A DNA stretch of 64,000 nucleotides. It comes from Rhizopus arrhizus (Eukaryota; Mucoromycota; Mucoromycetes; Mucorales; Rhizopodaceae). The stretch covers positions 62,001 through 126,000 of the forward strand of contig JAKZZE010000006.1 of assembly GCA_024220505.1 (NCBI GenBank). Direction: 5' to 3'. The translations under genes were made by a program, and so were the position numbers. Under the pieces are notes generated by a model. It was not told the DNA's origin. It made no database searches and saw only the letters and a list, made by a program, of their open reading frames with translations. Of the stretch, positions 30,236 through 42,443 are shown piece by piece (position 1 is the stretch's first letter; each line of letters opens with the position of its first letter).

Positions 30236-31609
30236 CACTGCACCCAATCACCGTTATCCAAGTTGATAAAGTTGATCTTTTTTGATGGTGGTAATTCTAT
30301 TAAATGAGTGAGAACTCGGATTTAAATGTTAGAAAGCTGATTTTTATATCAGAAGAAAGCTTGAAAAAAATAGATTGTAAATCTATAAAAATAATCAAAA
30401 GTATATAATATGTTTGTTGAATAAAAAGACATTGTATTTTTTAAAAAAATAAATAATTTTCTGTTGTGCTACATGATGCCATACACGATTACAAATTGGG
30501 AAGACTATGCTTTTTCAACTTCAGTGCAATATTTTTTAACTTCAACAAAGATCGAAAACACAGTTCTATTGGCCTACAAGCTCGGAAATCCAAGTGATTG
30601 AGTCGTGGCGTTTTCTTTTCAAGCATTCTTCGGTTCTCATGTCGTATTTTACCAAAAAAAAAAAAACTTTGTTTAATACAAAAGGAGATTTATTTTGGTT
30701 ACTGATTAACAAAAAAAAAAAACAAAAAAAAAAAGAAAGAGTAAAGAGGTACATATGAATAAGAGGGATGAAACTCTTATATAAGTGCATAATATCGCTA
30801 TAATAATAAGTATAAAACTATGTGCTTATAAATTGGAACAAAAAAAAAAAGAATGTGAATATAGTAGAAAATTTAAAAGATTGAATAAAATATATAAAAA
30901 AAAGAAGGATTCTTTTGGCTCTAAAGAAGTTAAACTTGTTTTAAAGCTGAAAAAGATATGTTTTAAATAGTAAGATCACGGCATAAAAAAGACAGAGTAT
31001 TTTTGATAATCAATTTTATTTTTTGAGAATAAAGAAAAAAAAGGCGGCAACGGAATGAATGTCTATTATGCTACACGTCTTGAGATTTCTATGAAAAGGT
31101 TAAAAAACAAAAGAAAAAGTATATTGTTACTGAGTACTTTTGAAAAAAAAAAAAAAAAAGTTGCAATGTTGAAATTGTAAAAAAAAAAATTACATTCCCA
31201 GCATTGACATTACGAAAGGAATCTCCATTCAATGTATTGTTTAAACTTGAATAAAAAAAAGGAGTTTTTAAATTTGGGTTTTAAAAAAAAAGTACTTTAG
31301 AAATTTTTTCATTAAAAAAAAATAAAAGTGGACCAAATATGACGAAGATGGAAAGCATCAAACAGAAATCTAAAAAAAGATTCAAAGCCCACGATATAAA
31401 CGGCAAACTGACTTTATCTGCAACCAAATCTACTATCCAGCGATTGCTGGTATGATGTAAGTATCCTGGCTACACCAATCAAAAGCTTTTGTTTTATTTT
31501 TAGAATTTCAACTGAATTTCAATACTCCTTGGCTGTTGCTTTTGAAATCATATATAAGCGCGTAAAACAATAGATCAAGTTTATAAAATAATCTTTTATT
31601 ATATTTACA
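30236..31609. other. CACTA copy 2 left arm, no gene recognised
   Basis: The arm is AT-rich with long A tracts. It aligns to the left arm of copy 1 only in short islands, a sharp contrast with the transposase gene beside it. Confidence 0.55.
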
Positions 31610-34587
31610 ATGAACTCTTCAACCCAATACAGATTTAAATGCTACTGTAGCCAATGCTCTGAAGGAGAAATTGGCAAGTACCAATTGGTTACTCGATGGA
31701 CTCTTGCTCGCCATAAAAAAAAAGAAGCTGCTAAAGGTAATTTACTTACATTTAGATAGTATTTTTACTGACGCGTTATTTATAAATAGATGAAGCAGAA
31801 AAGGTTCAAGAAGTTGATGCCAATAATGAGATAATTGAAGCAAATAAAAATGATTCTGATGAAGACAACGCAGAAGACGTTTCAAATTGGGAAGTGATTG
31901 AAAATGATGAAGTGAATTTATCTGACAGTATGGATATTGTTGAATTTGATATGCCTCAAGGTAATTATTTCCTAGAAGTGGGTTACTTTTATGAAGAATG
32001 CATTACTTACATTGTTAAATTTTTAGTTGAAATCAAGGGATTCCAAAATGATATTGTTGCTTTTATTGCTGTCTTCTTGACATACTTCCAGTTATTTTTC
32101 ATATCCGAATATGCTGCTGAAGTGGTAATGAAATTTGCGAATGATCTTGCTTTTCTCTTAAACCATCAACCAATTTTTCCCGCAAAATTGGATACCATGC
32201 GTAATGCTGTTGGAATCGATTATACTTACAAGGGCATGTTTCGCCTTGTTGTCTGTCCCGAATGCCATACCCTATATCAGCCTGAAGAAGTACACTGTGA
32301 TTCGAAGTGCACCTTTTCTGAATTTCGCATCACATGTAATACCCCACTCTTCAAGCCTGTTACGGTTGGTGCAAGCAAGATGTATGCCAACAAGGTCTCT
32401 GCATTCAATTCCATCAAGTATGCTTTGACTGTGATGTTCTCACGACCAGGCTTTGAATCAGCAATTGAAGCATGGCGCTATCGTACTCGTCATAACAACA
32501 CTATGTATGATATCTATGATGGTCAATTTTGGAATGAATTCAAGGATAGAGATGGTAATGTATTTACCAGTCAAGCTAGATCTCTTTTGTTCACTTTGAA
32601 TGTCGATTGGTTTCAATCTTCAAAAAGAACCGTGTACTCTGTTGGTGCTGTTTACTTGACAATAAATAATCTTCCAAGATCCATCAGATACAAAAAAGAA
32701 AATATCATCTTGGTTTGTGTTATTCCTGGACCCAAAGAACCCAAAGACACACAAATCAATAACTATTTACAAGTTTTGGTAAAGGATTTGAAGGAGCTTT
32801 ACTATGGTGACTTTTTTACCTGTACAGCTGATTCTCCCAATGCTCCTGTCCAAGTTCGTGCTGCTCTGTTCTTGATTGCTTGCGATATTCCTGCTAGCCG
32901 AAAGGTTAGTGGGTTTACTTCATTCAATGCAACTGTACCTTGTAATAAATGCTCAACAGCATTTCCTGCTCGTCATAATACAAATCTTCAACGCGATTTT
33001 TCTTTTGGTCTTGAAGATCTTGATGCTTGGTCACTTCGTACCAATATTGAAAATCGTCATCATGCAAGAAATTGGAAAGAAGCATCTACAAAGAAACAAA
33101 GAGTTGACTTGGAACAGAAATTTGGCACTCGATTTTCTGCTCTACATGATTTGGAATACCTTGACCTTGTTCGTTGTACTGCCATTGATCCTATGCATGG
33201 CCTTTTCCTAGGAACAGCAAAGAAAATGGTTAAAATATGGCGTACTACTATTTGTGACCTTACCCATGAATTATATTTGACCGATTCTGACTTGAAAGAA
33301 ATGCAAAAGGAAGCAAACGACATTATATTGCCAGCACAATACACACCGATCAATCAGAAACTTGCCAGCAATTTTTCTGACTTAAAGGCTGATGAATGGA
33401 GAACCTGGTGTCTTGCTCTTTCGCCCCTTTTACTGAAGTCTCGCCTTCCAGTCCGTCATAAAGAAAATTGGGCAAAGTTTGTACAGGCCTGCCATATCGT
33501 ATGTCGTCCATGCATTACTCAGAATGAAGCCATGATGGCCCATAAACTATTCCATGAGTTTGTCACTGGTGTTGTTGAATTGTATGGTCCAGAGATGGTC
33601 ACTCCAAATATGCATCTTCATCTGCATCTAAAGGACTCTATCCAAGACTTTGGTCCAATATATGCATTTTGGCTGTATGGCTTTGAGAAGCTTAATGGCG
33701 ACATTAAGAAGATGACAGTAAACTACAAGACAGCGTTCGAAGTTACGTATATGAAGAAGTTTCTTTCCGTTGTGCACTATGGTGACTACATCCGTAACTT
33801 ACCACAAGGAATTAAACAGAATCCTGTGATGATGTCTTCCTTTGGTTACTTGTCACCAACGCCTTCTGATTCCCTAGTTGCTTCTTCATCTACTTCAACC
33901 TGCTTTGATTTTAGTTTATTTGTCAGTGCTCCTCTACGTTTGAATGATATCTTCACTGGTGCTGAAACTCTACCTCCTGATACGCAAGCTTCTGCTAGAT
34001 ACAGAGTTAGTGTGAATAGATTGACTCAAGATCATTATGACTATCTTCTTGCCTTTTACAAAATTGTATATACTGATCGAACATTCGCAAGTGCGCTAAT
34101 CCCAGAAGAGTTTGATGACTTGTCTACAATGGTACTTCCTGATATTTCTCTTTTTTCTGAAATTCAAATCCTTGGGCAGACATATCGGTCAAAGGCATCG
34201 CGTACTACTCGTGGTTGTTACATTGAAGTCGCCTGTAATTCTGCTATTCTTGGACAAGAGCCTGAAATGCGAATTGGCGAAGTTCAATATTATTTTAGCC
34301 ATCAACTTCAAATGAAAAAATCTATCCTTCCAAACGGTCGGGTCTTTATGCCAAATGCTTTTGATGAACACCTCTTTGCTTTTGTACGTTGGTACAACCC
34401 TCCTCTTCATCCTTTTCAAGGATTTGAATGTCTTGGTGCCGCGTACTACCATAACTCATTTCGACCAGCTGATTCAGACTGTATTCTTCCAGTATCTCGT
34501 ATATTTACTTGTGTGGCTATGAAGCAAGGTTATCCTGATAATCATGTTGTCTTTTTACCACTTCCAAGAAAAACCATTGGTTTGTAA
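31610..34587 (+). CDS. CACTA transposase, Tnp2 family, copy 2, three exons
   Basis: The exons are 31610-31736, 31790-31960 and 32027-34587, with the same exon lengths as copy 1 (127, 171, 2561) and 952 aa. The second intron (66 bp) has no stop in the downstream frame, so it can look coding, but comparison with copy 1 shows it is an intron. The N-terminal Cys motif is CYCSQCSEG. All core blocks of the family are conserved (GFESAIEAWRYR, LNVDWFQSSKR, VIPGPKEPKD, CDIPASRK). Differences from copy 1 cluster in the first 115 residues of exon 3 and near residues 720-765; the centre is almost identical. Confidence 0.92.
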
Positions 34588-34710
34588 AAAATAAATAAAC
34601 AAAGTAAAAAGTAAAAAAAAAAAAAAAAAAAAAAATTAAAATTTAAAAATCTAAACACCGCGTTCCTTGTTTTTTTCTTTTTTTTTGTTTTATTTATTTT
34701 ACAATTTTTT

Positions 34711-37684
34711 TTAAAACAGCAAGTTGTGTTCATCCAACTCCATTTCACCACCAAAAGCCCAAGCGATACTCTCTTCAGTTATATTTTCTTTCTTGATGAA
34801 GTCAGGAACTGGCAACGCGTATTTTCTTTGTACACGAGGAAGAAACTGAATGCTGCTATTTCCAGTTCTTTGCCTCTTTGCCTTGTCACTTGCTATCTGA
34901 TCATCCAACAGCTTAAAAAATTCGGTACACTGAATATTGGATAATTAGTTGATTACGCTTAAAAAGATATTGATTAAACTTACAGCAGGTGATCTGTACT
35001 TTGGTACGCGAACTTCAAAATAATCAACTGTTTTCTTGCACAAGACAGACATACGTTCCTTTTCAGTAAAAGGAGCCATTCTATCTGGATTTTGCTCCAG
35101 AAGAATTTCCTCCACCTTATCGATTGTATCATTGTTGAACATGTCTTCTTCTTCAGACATGTATTGCTGTTGAAGCAAATACTCACAGTTTGGATAGTTT
35201 TCGTAAACGCCTTGATCCTTGTACTGCTCGTATATAGCCTTACGAGCTCTTGTTTTCTAAAAAAGCAAAGTTAGTTATGCAAGTACAATACTTTATGTAG
35301 CACTTACAGCACTTCTACGAGTGACTTTTGCTGCTTTTCGTTTTCTTATAAATTCTTCAACTGGATCTTCCTCTTCACCCGTGGATATTCCCGCCTTCTT
35401 TGTACAGTAGCGGACAAAACTGGTGCACAAAAATTAAAATCAACATTGTATCTCCGCCATATGTCTGCGACTTTTGTGGCATATACCATCTGAAAGACAG
35501 TCCAAAATATACATTATGTTATGTAAACCGGAACTGTGCCGGACATCCTTCAGGCATAAGGTCATTTTTAGTGATTTTTTTGCATATTTCAATTTTCGCC
35601 AAAAATGTAGTGCTTGTCTAGCCTTCTTTCAATTTTCCCCATATCTCTCCCGTTTGCTTTCAGATTTCACAGCATATTAGTGAATTTTAGTAGCTCTTAA
35701 AAAATATATAAAACTGTACTTATTTTGTATTTCCCATTGAGTCCCCCCTTTTGTTTTTACCCTATTCACTATAACAAAGTACTAGCCTTATATGTTTAAG
35801 AAAATAAGCAACTGTAAAAACGAAACTCTGAGATCTCGAACACGCCTAGTTCGTACGACAGCAGATATTTCTAGAGTAACAAGGATCTCTAAATGGACAA
35901 TCAACAGGAGAAAGAGGGAAGAAAGAAACTTAATGTCTTGTGATCATGAAGGTCTCCCGCTTTTAGTCTGAAAAGTTACTAGTTCAGTCATCAACCTAAA
36001 GCTTGGACAAGGTCCGTTACACACAGTTTCTGATGCTCAGCACATTTCGAGGACCTTAAGATACAGTATTAGCAGACTGTTAGTCTGAAGGCACTGTAGG
36101 AAGCTAGATTTTGAGTCCGGAAGTAAGGAATCGAAGAATTTCATCAGCTGTATAAGTCGGAAAAAGCGATAAGTGTGGTATCACAACAAGCCATTGTATA
36201 CTATAGAGGGCTGAAAGTCTGCTATCATTAGCAATGAAACAAATATGAACATTATGGATGCAGACAGTATACACTAATATTGAAAGCAAGTCGAGCAACC
36301 TTAGCGATTTTTTCACGGTGATCAAACAATGAAGCATGCTGGCTGCTCTGTTATGTTTTAAGGCTGTATTAGATATTGAGGACCAGAATATGTGTGTCAG
36401 GTATACGATGGTATAATGAACTCATAAATATACACATATATTTCGCTTACTTCATACCACAAAAGCCTAGCGTATAGTAGTCTAAAACGTCGTAATCTCT
36501 CGTTTCAGTATGACAATGACACAAGGCACAAGTCAACGCATGTCACAAACTCAATATTTGATAACAGCGCTTCTGTGCTACAAGTTTAGCCGCCACTAAT
36601 CCCGGCCTAAGTCCGCTTAAGCATGCCAGGTGGCAATTGATGGCAAAGGTATGATGATACGACACTAGATCAAAAAGGGTCGATGATCTTTGGAAAAGAA
36701 TAGTTAAAGAGCCGGGTTCTTTTACTGAAAATGATATACACGCATATTATTAGCATATGCAAAGAAGAATATCCGATAATATCAAGAGATGAGATGATTA
36801 TATAAAGTCTAAGATTTTAGCCACTTTTGCGGTTTTTAGAAAATATAAGATTTTATAAATTCAAAGCACGCTTATCGCTCAGTTTTAACAATGTCATGCT
36901 TAGAACATACATAGATTACAATGACTAGTATATCCTCCTTCTAGTACAGTTTCATGACTATTGCAATTACCATGAGCAGGTAATGGTAGTTAAAAGCTAA
37001 AAAAAAGTTTTGTGCACCAGTTTTGTCCGCTACTGTATAATATTGGCGCTCGAGGTACTTGCGCAAATCGCCGTTGTTGGTATTTTTATATGAATAATGG
37101 CTATTCACATAATCCTGCAGCAATTTAAATACTCTTTGATTTTCAGCAGACTTCAGAGGCTTTTCAAGAACATATTGAGATGTCTGGGGTAGGTTGTTGT
37201 AGTGATTTCTCACAGCATCCTATATTTCAGAGAAAAGCGATTAGTCTATTTGTTTAAAATTGAATTTTAATGTTCTTACTTTAACAGCAGTAGCAATCGG
37301 CTTTGCGCCTTTGCCTGATTCTGCTTCAAGCTCATCGTATGCTTCTTTGAGCTTGCTGTATGCTACTTGCAAGGCCTGCTTTTCCTCTTGCTCTTTTCGA
37401 AGCATCTCTTTCAAACCATCGTTTTCTTTTCTTAGCTCCATATAAATGGAAAAAGAAAGAGATACTTCATCAGTCTCCATGTCTTCAGCTTGGCGCATTC
37501 GCTTCTGAACATGGGTCATGGGATGAAAACCAGGCCTAGGATAGGCAAAGCTATCTGGAATGGCATCGCTTGAAGCAAGCTCAGGAACAACAGCACGAGA
37601 AGGAACAGCGATTGGTTGCCCAACAGAGTTAGAGCTACGAGCATTGGCAGGAGCAGGGTTGAATTGAATACTACGATCAGACAT
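34711..37684 (-). pseudogene. second CACTA gene, copy 2, split by a Tc1 relic in exon 2
   Basis: The exons equivalent to copy 1 are 37684-37280, 37219 down to 35308 (including the relic), 35256-34984 and 34929-34711. Without the relic the exon lengths equal those of copy 1, and all splice sites are kept. The insertion lies in the YLERQYYT/KKAG block at a TA. Sequence identity to copy 1 is clear but lower than in the transposase centre. The coiled-coil (LRKENDGLKEMLRKEQEE) and the acidic exon 3 are conserved, which suggests selection before the insertion. Confidence 0.85.
35405..37035 (+). mobile_element. Tc1/mariner-class relic, copy 2
   Basis: The TIRs CAGTAGCGGACAAAACTGG and complement are flanked by TA (35403-35404 and 37036-37037). 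It is close to identical to the copy in Gyp1 at 2343-3972, with the same non-functional transposase remnants. The site of insertion is exon 2 of the second CACTA gene. Confidence 0.88.
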
Positions 37685-37699
37685 ATTGTTATAAGAGTA

Positions 37700-38925
37700 A
37701 TTTGAAATAAAGATAAGTGAGCTTGGCATCAAAATTGAATCTTTCTTAAATATCATCGAGTTTCCAATGAAACTCAGTCTTAGTATAGCCAAAAAAAAAA
37801 TATAAAAAGATTTCCTTTTCGAAATTTTGTTCCTTTTTTTTTCTTTCTGTTCAGCAATTTCCTTTTTCAACATCGCTCCGGTTATCGCAAGGTAAGTAAA
37901 AAAAAAAAAAAAAGAAAAAGAAAATGAAAATGAAAAAGAAAACTTTGGTTCTAACATGCTGTAGTAGGCATTCATACATGTATCGATGGCTGCTGTAGTT
38001 CCTTTGGTTCTTTGCATATCTGCTCAAAAGGTAAATACATTCATATCTTTCAGTAATCTTTATTAAAAGTAAAATTAGATTCCTTTAGTTCGTGGCTGAA
38101 GCTTTATGGATGTCTTGGCATCTTGTTTTGTTAGTAAAAGAGCTTTAAGGTAAAGAAATCAAGTACATCATGGTTTACTTTTATTAATATTTTATTTTAT
38201 ACAAGTTTAGATGCTTTGCCTTCTGTTGCTTCCTGTTGTCTATAACCTCTTATAGTTTTGGATTCTTTTTACTACTGGCGCGCTTTTCTTTATGGGCTTT
38301 ATTTACTACGCTCTTTTGTTTGCTGCTTCTATGGTCAAGGTAAGCGTATTTTCCTTTTTTTTGCATCTACTGTTTGAATTTTTTTATTTGATCGTTTCCA
38401 TGGATCCCCTGCTCGCTTTCCCTCCTTCCCCTACCCTTTTGTAATACTGTAATGAACCAATAATATATAATCAATATGGCAATAAAGCCCAAAAATAAAT
38501 GAATAAAACTACATTTTTGACCAATAATACCGTGTTTTAAGCCTATTTTATTTCCCAATATAAATCATCCAAAGCTAAATATAGTCATAATAAGCCAATA
38601 AGGAAGCATTGCTAAAGAGCAACAGACGAATAAGGAAGCATTAGGAAAAGGTAACAAGCCAATAAAGAAGCGGTATTAAAGAGAAACGCAAGCATGTAAG
38701 GTCCAATAGAAAGGCATCATGCTTGTGTTTCATCGTTAAAAGAATAATGAAGCGGCGCGTTGCCAAAGAGTGATACTTGGTTATCGCACTGAAATAGTTA
38801 ACATTCAACGTAAACAGGTTCAACTTGGCATACTGCAATAACGCTGCATTAAATATGATAAATCCCGATTAACTGAGGTATATCTGAGGGCTATCATACT
38901 TTGTAAATAACAATTATGTGCAGTG
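37700..38925. repeat. CACTA copy 2 right arm with sub-terminal direct repeats
   Basis: Between about 38450 and 38700 the repeats CCAATAAGGAAGC, GAATAAGGAAGC and CCAATAAAGAAGC recur as in copy 1. The stretch at 37800-38350 has GTAAGT- and GTAAGC-like motifs in matching places to copy 1 (for example after GGTCAAG), with no open frame. Confidence 0.65.
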
Positions 38926-39422
38926 GGCAAAATTTTTAGTTCTTTTTAAAGAAGTTCTGGATAACTAAACTCGTTCCTTTTTGGTGCAGTAATACTCGCC
39001 TTAAAGAGGTGAAGCTTTGGGTCGTCTTCGTTTTGGGTCTAGCTCAACTTGGTCATGGCCGAATGGAATGAGTAAAGTCAATGTGAAAGAAATTCGAGAA
39101 AATGAAAGATGTCTGTTGGTGACCTGGGGGGTCGGTAGCGAGTCGATGACGGGGTGTAAGAAATCTGGGTTTGATTTCGGTGTTGTCTCGGCGGAGCTTC
39201 AACAGCATTGATCATTGCTCAAAGCTTAAACTTCTTTCCTTTAATTTACCATTTTTATTCTAGTATTTCCCTGACATGTTTGACGCTAAAATAGTTTATA
39301 TTGTTCTAAATCTCCTTATGCCACAAAGTTTAGTTTACATTCACTCATTCCCATTTACATCATTTCCTTCAATTGTGTTATGTTTGATATCATTTGTTAA
39401 TTTAGTTTATTTTCAATAATGT
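38926..39422. other. gap with a small unexplained open frame
   Basis: A GC-richer stretch at about 39000-39210 has a plus-strand frame ending at 39211 whose only ATG gives 47 codons (from about 39068, MSKVNVKEIREN). I do not recognise it. The rest holds nothing I can name. Confidence 0.3.
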
Positions 39423-39760
39423 TGTCATGTTTTGTCATGTCAATAAGATACAGTCTTATCATTCTGGACTAAATCTTTACAAATGAGTTTGAATAAGAAT
39501 AGAACCTGATAATTATTACTGCCCTAAACAGCCAAGTTTCACTTTCATCTCAAGTTGATTATTAACATCAGTCTATAAAATTTTTCTTATACATGTCAAA
39601 TCATATCGGTCGTAACTATCTTTTGTCATCTAACCTCAGGTCTTGCTCAACTAATATAAATAGCCTTGAAATCTTTCTTTAATAAAAGTATTCGACTTTA
39701 GAACTATTGTTCGGTCTTGTTAATTCTTCTTTGTCCCTACTTTTATAGTTAGAACACTTA
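39423..39760 (+). repeat. solo LTR (family A), no target duplication
   Basis: It starts TGTCATGTTTTG and ends near AGAACACTTA. It aligns end to end with the LTRs at 44076-44416 and 45407-45746. It has a TATAAATAG-like box (about 39655) and AATAAAAG (about 39680). The flanking bases do not match, so one end has been rearranged. Confidence 0.8.
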
Positions 39761-40239
39761 ATCGATGCGGCGTTTTAGTGATTGGAAGCCCATGCTTCCT
39801 GAATACTATTGTGATCGTTTCACATGTATCATCATTTGGTGCAGAATCATTAAATGGATCCATAATTGGGTGTAAGTCTCAAATATGGGTAGTATCCGGT
39901 CTGCAATCACGCCGTAATCTTACTTGACGGTCAGCCAAATAGTTTTTTCATCTTTTAATGACCGCAGTTCATCAGGTGGTACAGTGACTGCTTCGAAAAT
40001 ACCATCGTTAGAAGCGAAAAAATTATTTGAATCGTTTGAGGTAATGGATGCCTCTGTGCAACAAACAGCGGGCACGCAATCATTCTTTTTTAGTCCGTCA
40101 AAGGTAGTTTTTTATCGATATTATGCGATTTACGAGCTGAGTTTATGTGCGGCGGTCATTAAAGCTATACCATTCGATCCGGAAAATTCGGGCGCATCGA
40201 TTACCATAATTAGATTTTATGTAGGACAGGTACCCAGCC
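39761..40239. other. unassigned stretch with an orphan frame
   Basis: A plus-strand frame at 39924-40280 codes for up to 118 residues but has no ATG at its start, and I do not recognise it. The opposite strand also has an interrupted frame without a known motif. It may be the far end of a decayed element. Confidence 0.3.
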
Positions 40240-40299
40240 CGGAATACCCTTGCATCGTATCTTTTACATACTCCGTCTAAACTGGTCCCTGAGTAGCTG

Positions 40300-41948
40300 C
40301 ACTAGGTGAAAAAATAGGGACAACCTTTTCGAAAATTTCATTTCATGCAGCATATAGCATTAAGAGAAGGTCGCCTCATGACGCTAGCAATATGTTAAAC
40401 CGAGGTTAATGTATGAAGTATTTCATCAAAATATGATGAGCCAACTATGGAAAATGAGGGAGTAATGCATATATAATTGGCCGAATTTTAGATACTCCAC
40501 AGCTCAGTTTTAGGCCATATTTCGTACTCTTCTAGTTTGACCTGGAATATCAGCTACAATTAAAATGCAAACCAATTCTAGTATTAGCTATCCCCGTTCC
40601 TATAATTAATAATATAAAATGAATGCTGTTTTCCTTCATTCATATATTCTTTTTTTTTCGTTATATTCTTCTTACTTCCTGCGAAATTTCTCTTACTTAT
40701 GCTTCGCGCTTTACCTCAAGACAAGCAAGACAGCATCAAGTCTGCACTTATGAGCAATAGAAGCCCAAAGGATATTGTTGGTAAATTTGGTATCCATCCC
40801 AAGACAGTTAGGAGATATAGAAACAAGTTATTTGGGCCAATGGTACCCGCAACACGTGGTAGACATACACTTGTGTCATCTGCTACGAAGGAATATATCA
40901 TGGTATTACTGATTAAAGGAGCCCTAAAGACAGCCAAGGACGTACATCGGATGCTCATACAACTTGGGTATTCTATGACTTACCGTTCAGCAATAAACGT
41001 CCTTGGATCAATGGATTTTTATTCTAGGCGTAAAAAGAAGCAGCCTCTTTTAACTAGTAACCACCGTAAGCAGAGGTTAGCATGGGCAAAGAAGTACCAA
41101 AACTGGTCTATACAACAGTGGCATCAAGTAGTGTTCTCTGATGAAACGAAGATCAACATTTGGGGATCTGATGGCTGCAGATACTATTGGACCCAGCCTG
41201 GTGATGTCCTTCGTCCACACCACATAGATCTTTCAGTGAAGCATGGTGGCGGCAAATTGATAATGTGGGGATGTATAACCAGTGAGGGACCAGGATATGC
41301 GTGCCAGGTATACGATGGTACCATGGACTCCTTGGTGTACCAGCATATTCTTGGAACAACTTACATGAAAACGCTGAAGTACCACGGTATGAACAAGCGC
41401 ACCATTTACCTTCAACAAGTTAACGACCCAAAGCACAAGTCGAAATCGACAATGTCATGGCTCCAACAAAACAAGGTCCAGTACATTAACGATTGGCCAC
41501 CTAATAGTCCGGATCTGAATCCCATAGAGCATGTGTGGCATTTGCTGAAACTTAGGTTAAGCCTTTATGAACGAAAGGCCAGAAACATCGACGAGCTATG
41601 GGAACGAGTTGACTTTGAATGGAACAAGCTAGATAAAGATGTTTGTAGAAGTTACATTGACAGCATGCCTGATCGCATAGCAGCGGTAATCAAATCAAAA
41701 GGGAGATTTACTCGTTATTAAATAAATACTACTCATTTTATAATATAACGATTATAAAATTATTGCGACTATTTCCTCTTTTCTTCCGCCATATGTTATC
41801 CTGATCAGTTTTATATGTGGGAAACGTAATACTCACTACCTAAGGTTACGCTCTATAGGCATGGCTTGGATGTCATACGGAGTGGAGGAGAAAAAAAAAA
41901 AGTTAAAAATTATTTTAGGGTAGGTTGTCCCTATTTTTTCACCTAGTG
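40300..41948 (+). mobile_element. Tc1/mariner element with intact frame
   Basis: The tips CACTAGGTGAAAAAATAGGG and complement bound 1649 bp. The right flank is TA (41949-41950); the left flank reads TG, probably a mutated TA. The TIRs match for only about 28 bp. It is inserted in the transposase relic at 40240-44857. Confidence 0.88.
40699..41721 (+). CDS. Tc1 transposase, 340 aa, second catalytic Asp replaced by Val
   Basis: The frame is uninterrupted from MLRALPQDKQ to GRFTRY. The two HTH motifs (RSPKDIVGKFG, KTVRRYRN) recognise the TIRs. The catalytic Asp in VFSDETK and the Glu in NPIEHVWH are present. At the second Asp the family reads QQDND or QHDND, but here it is QQVND. From that position to the Glu there are 35 intervening residues. 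The protein is probably catalytically dead although its frame is open. Confidence 0.88.
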   Translation: MLRALPQDKQDSIKSALMSNRSPKDIVGKFGIHPKTVRRYRNKLFGPMVPATRGRHTLVSSATKEYIMVLLIKGALKTAKDVHRMLIQLGYSMTYRSAINVLGSMDFYSRRKKKQPLLTSNHRKQRLAWAKKYQNWSIQQWHQVVFSDETKINIWGSDGCRYYWTQPGDVLRPHHIDLSVKHGGGKLIMWGCITSEGPGYACQVYDGTMDSLVYQHILGTTYMKTLKYHGMNKRTIYLQQVNDPKHKSKSTMSWLQQNKVQYINDWPPNSPDLNPIEHVWHLLKLRLSLYERKARNIDELWERVDFEWNKLDKDVCRSYIDSMPDRIAAVIKSKGRFTRY

Positions 41949-42443
41949 TATGTGGCAGCACATGTACATCCTACGGCTACTGTGCTTTACTGTAATGTCG
42001 ATGTGATGAGGGAGCAAAATGTCATTCTGTACTACCTTATAGTAGTTTACTCCATCTGATCACTAGATGCTAGTCTTTGCTTCCGCTGAGAACGCTACTG
42101 GTTGTCACTCTTGACTTGACCAGTTGCGATGCCTTTTTGCTCAGGTTATCTGCTTTTTTCAATGATCCTTTTTTAAAAATGCCTTCTTTTTTTTAGCTCT
42201 CGGTGGCAGTTTATGGATTTCAGTGCGTTTACTCCTGAACAGTACATCAACAGGTAACCAAAGTTACCCAACTCCCTAAATAGCTCTTTCGCTATTGTTC
42301 GATGACCAGTAATAATACACAGCTCAATATAGTGTTTCATGGCAGAAGAGACAACAGCATGTCTTCCAGCAGACAGGTGTGAATTTCATGGAAAAAGCTT
42401 CCTAGTATATCTTTTAACTGTGCGAGAATGAACGTAATATTTA

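Larger units (their letters stand above)
30236..38925 (+). mobile_element. CACTA (EnSpm-type) DNA transposon, copy 2, with a Tc1 relic inside
   Basis: It starts CACTGCACCCAATCACC and ends CAATTATGTGCAGTG, the same tips as copy 1. The flanks (ACA on the left, GGC on the right) do not form a 3-bp duplication, so one flank has been lost or changed. The length is 8690 bp, or about 7.06 kb without the relic at 35405-37035. The transposase is open, but the second gene is split by the relic, so it may need copy 1 for that function. Confidence 0.9.

Noticed and set aside
31961..32026. Coding readthrough between exons 2 and 3 of transposase copy 2
   Set aside because: The segment has no stop, but copy 1 has stops at the same place and GT...AG ends are conserved, so it is an intron.
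37685..38017. N-terminal extension of the second CACTA gene in copy 2
   Set aside because: The frame is open upstream but is low complexity (Phe/Ser runs) and absent in copy 1, where the gene starts at MSDR.
38450..38700. A possible CRISPR-like or satellite array
   Set aside because: The short repeats are irregular in spacing and sequence and fit CACTA sub-terminal repeats; a eukaryotic context also argues against CRISPR.
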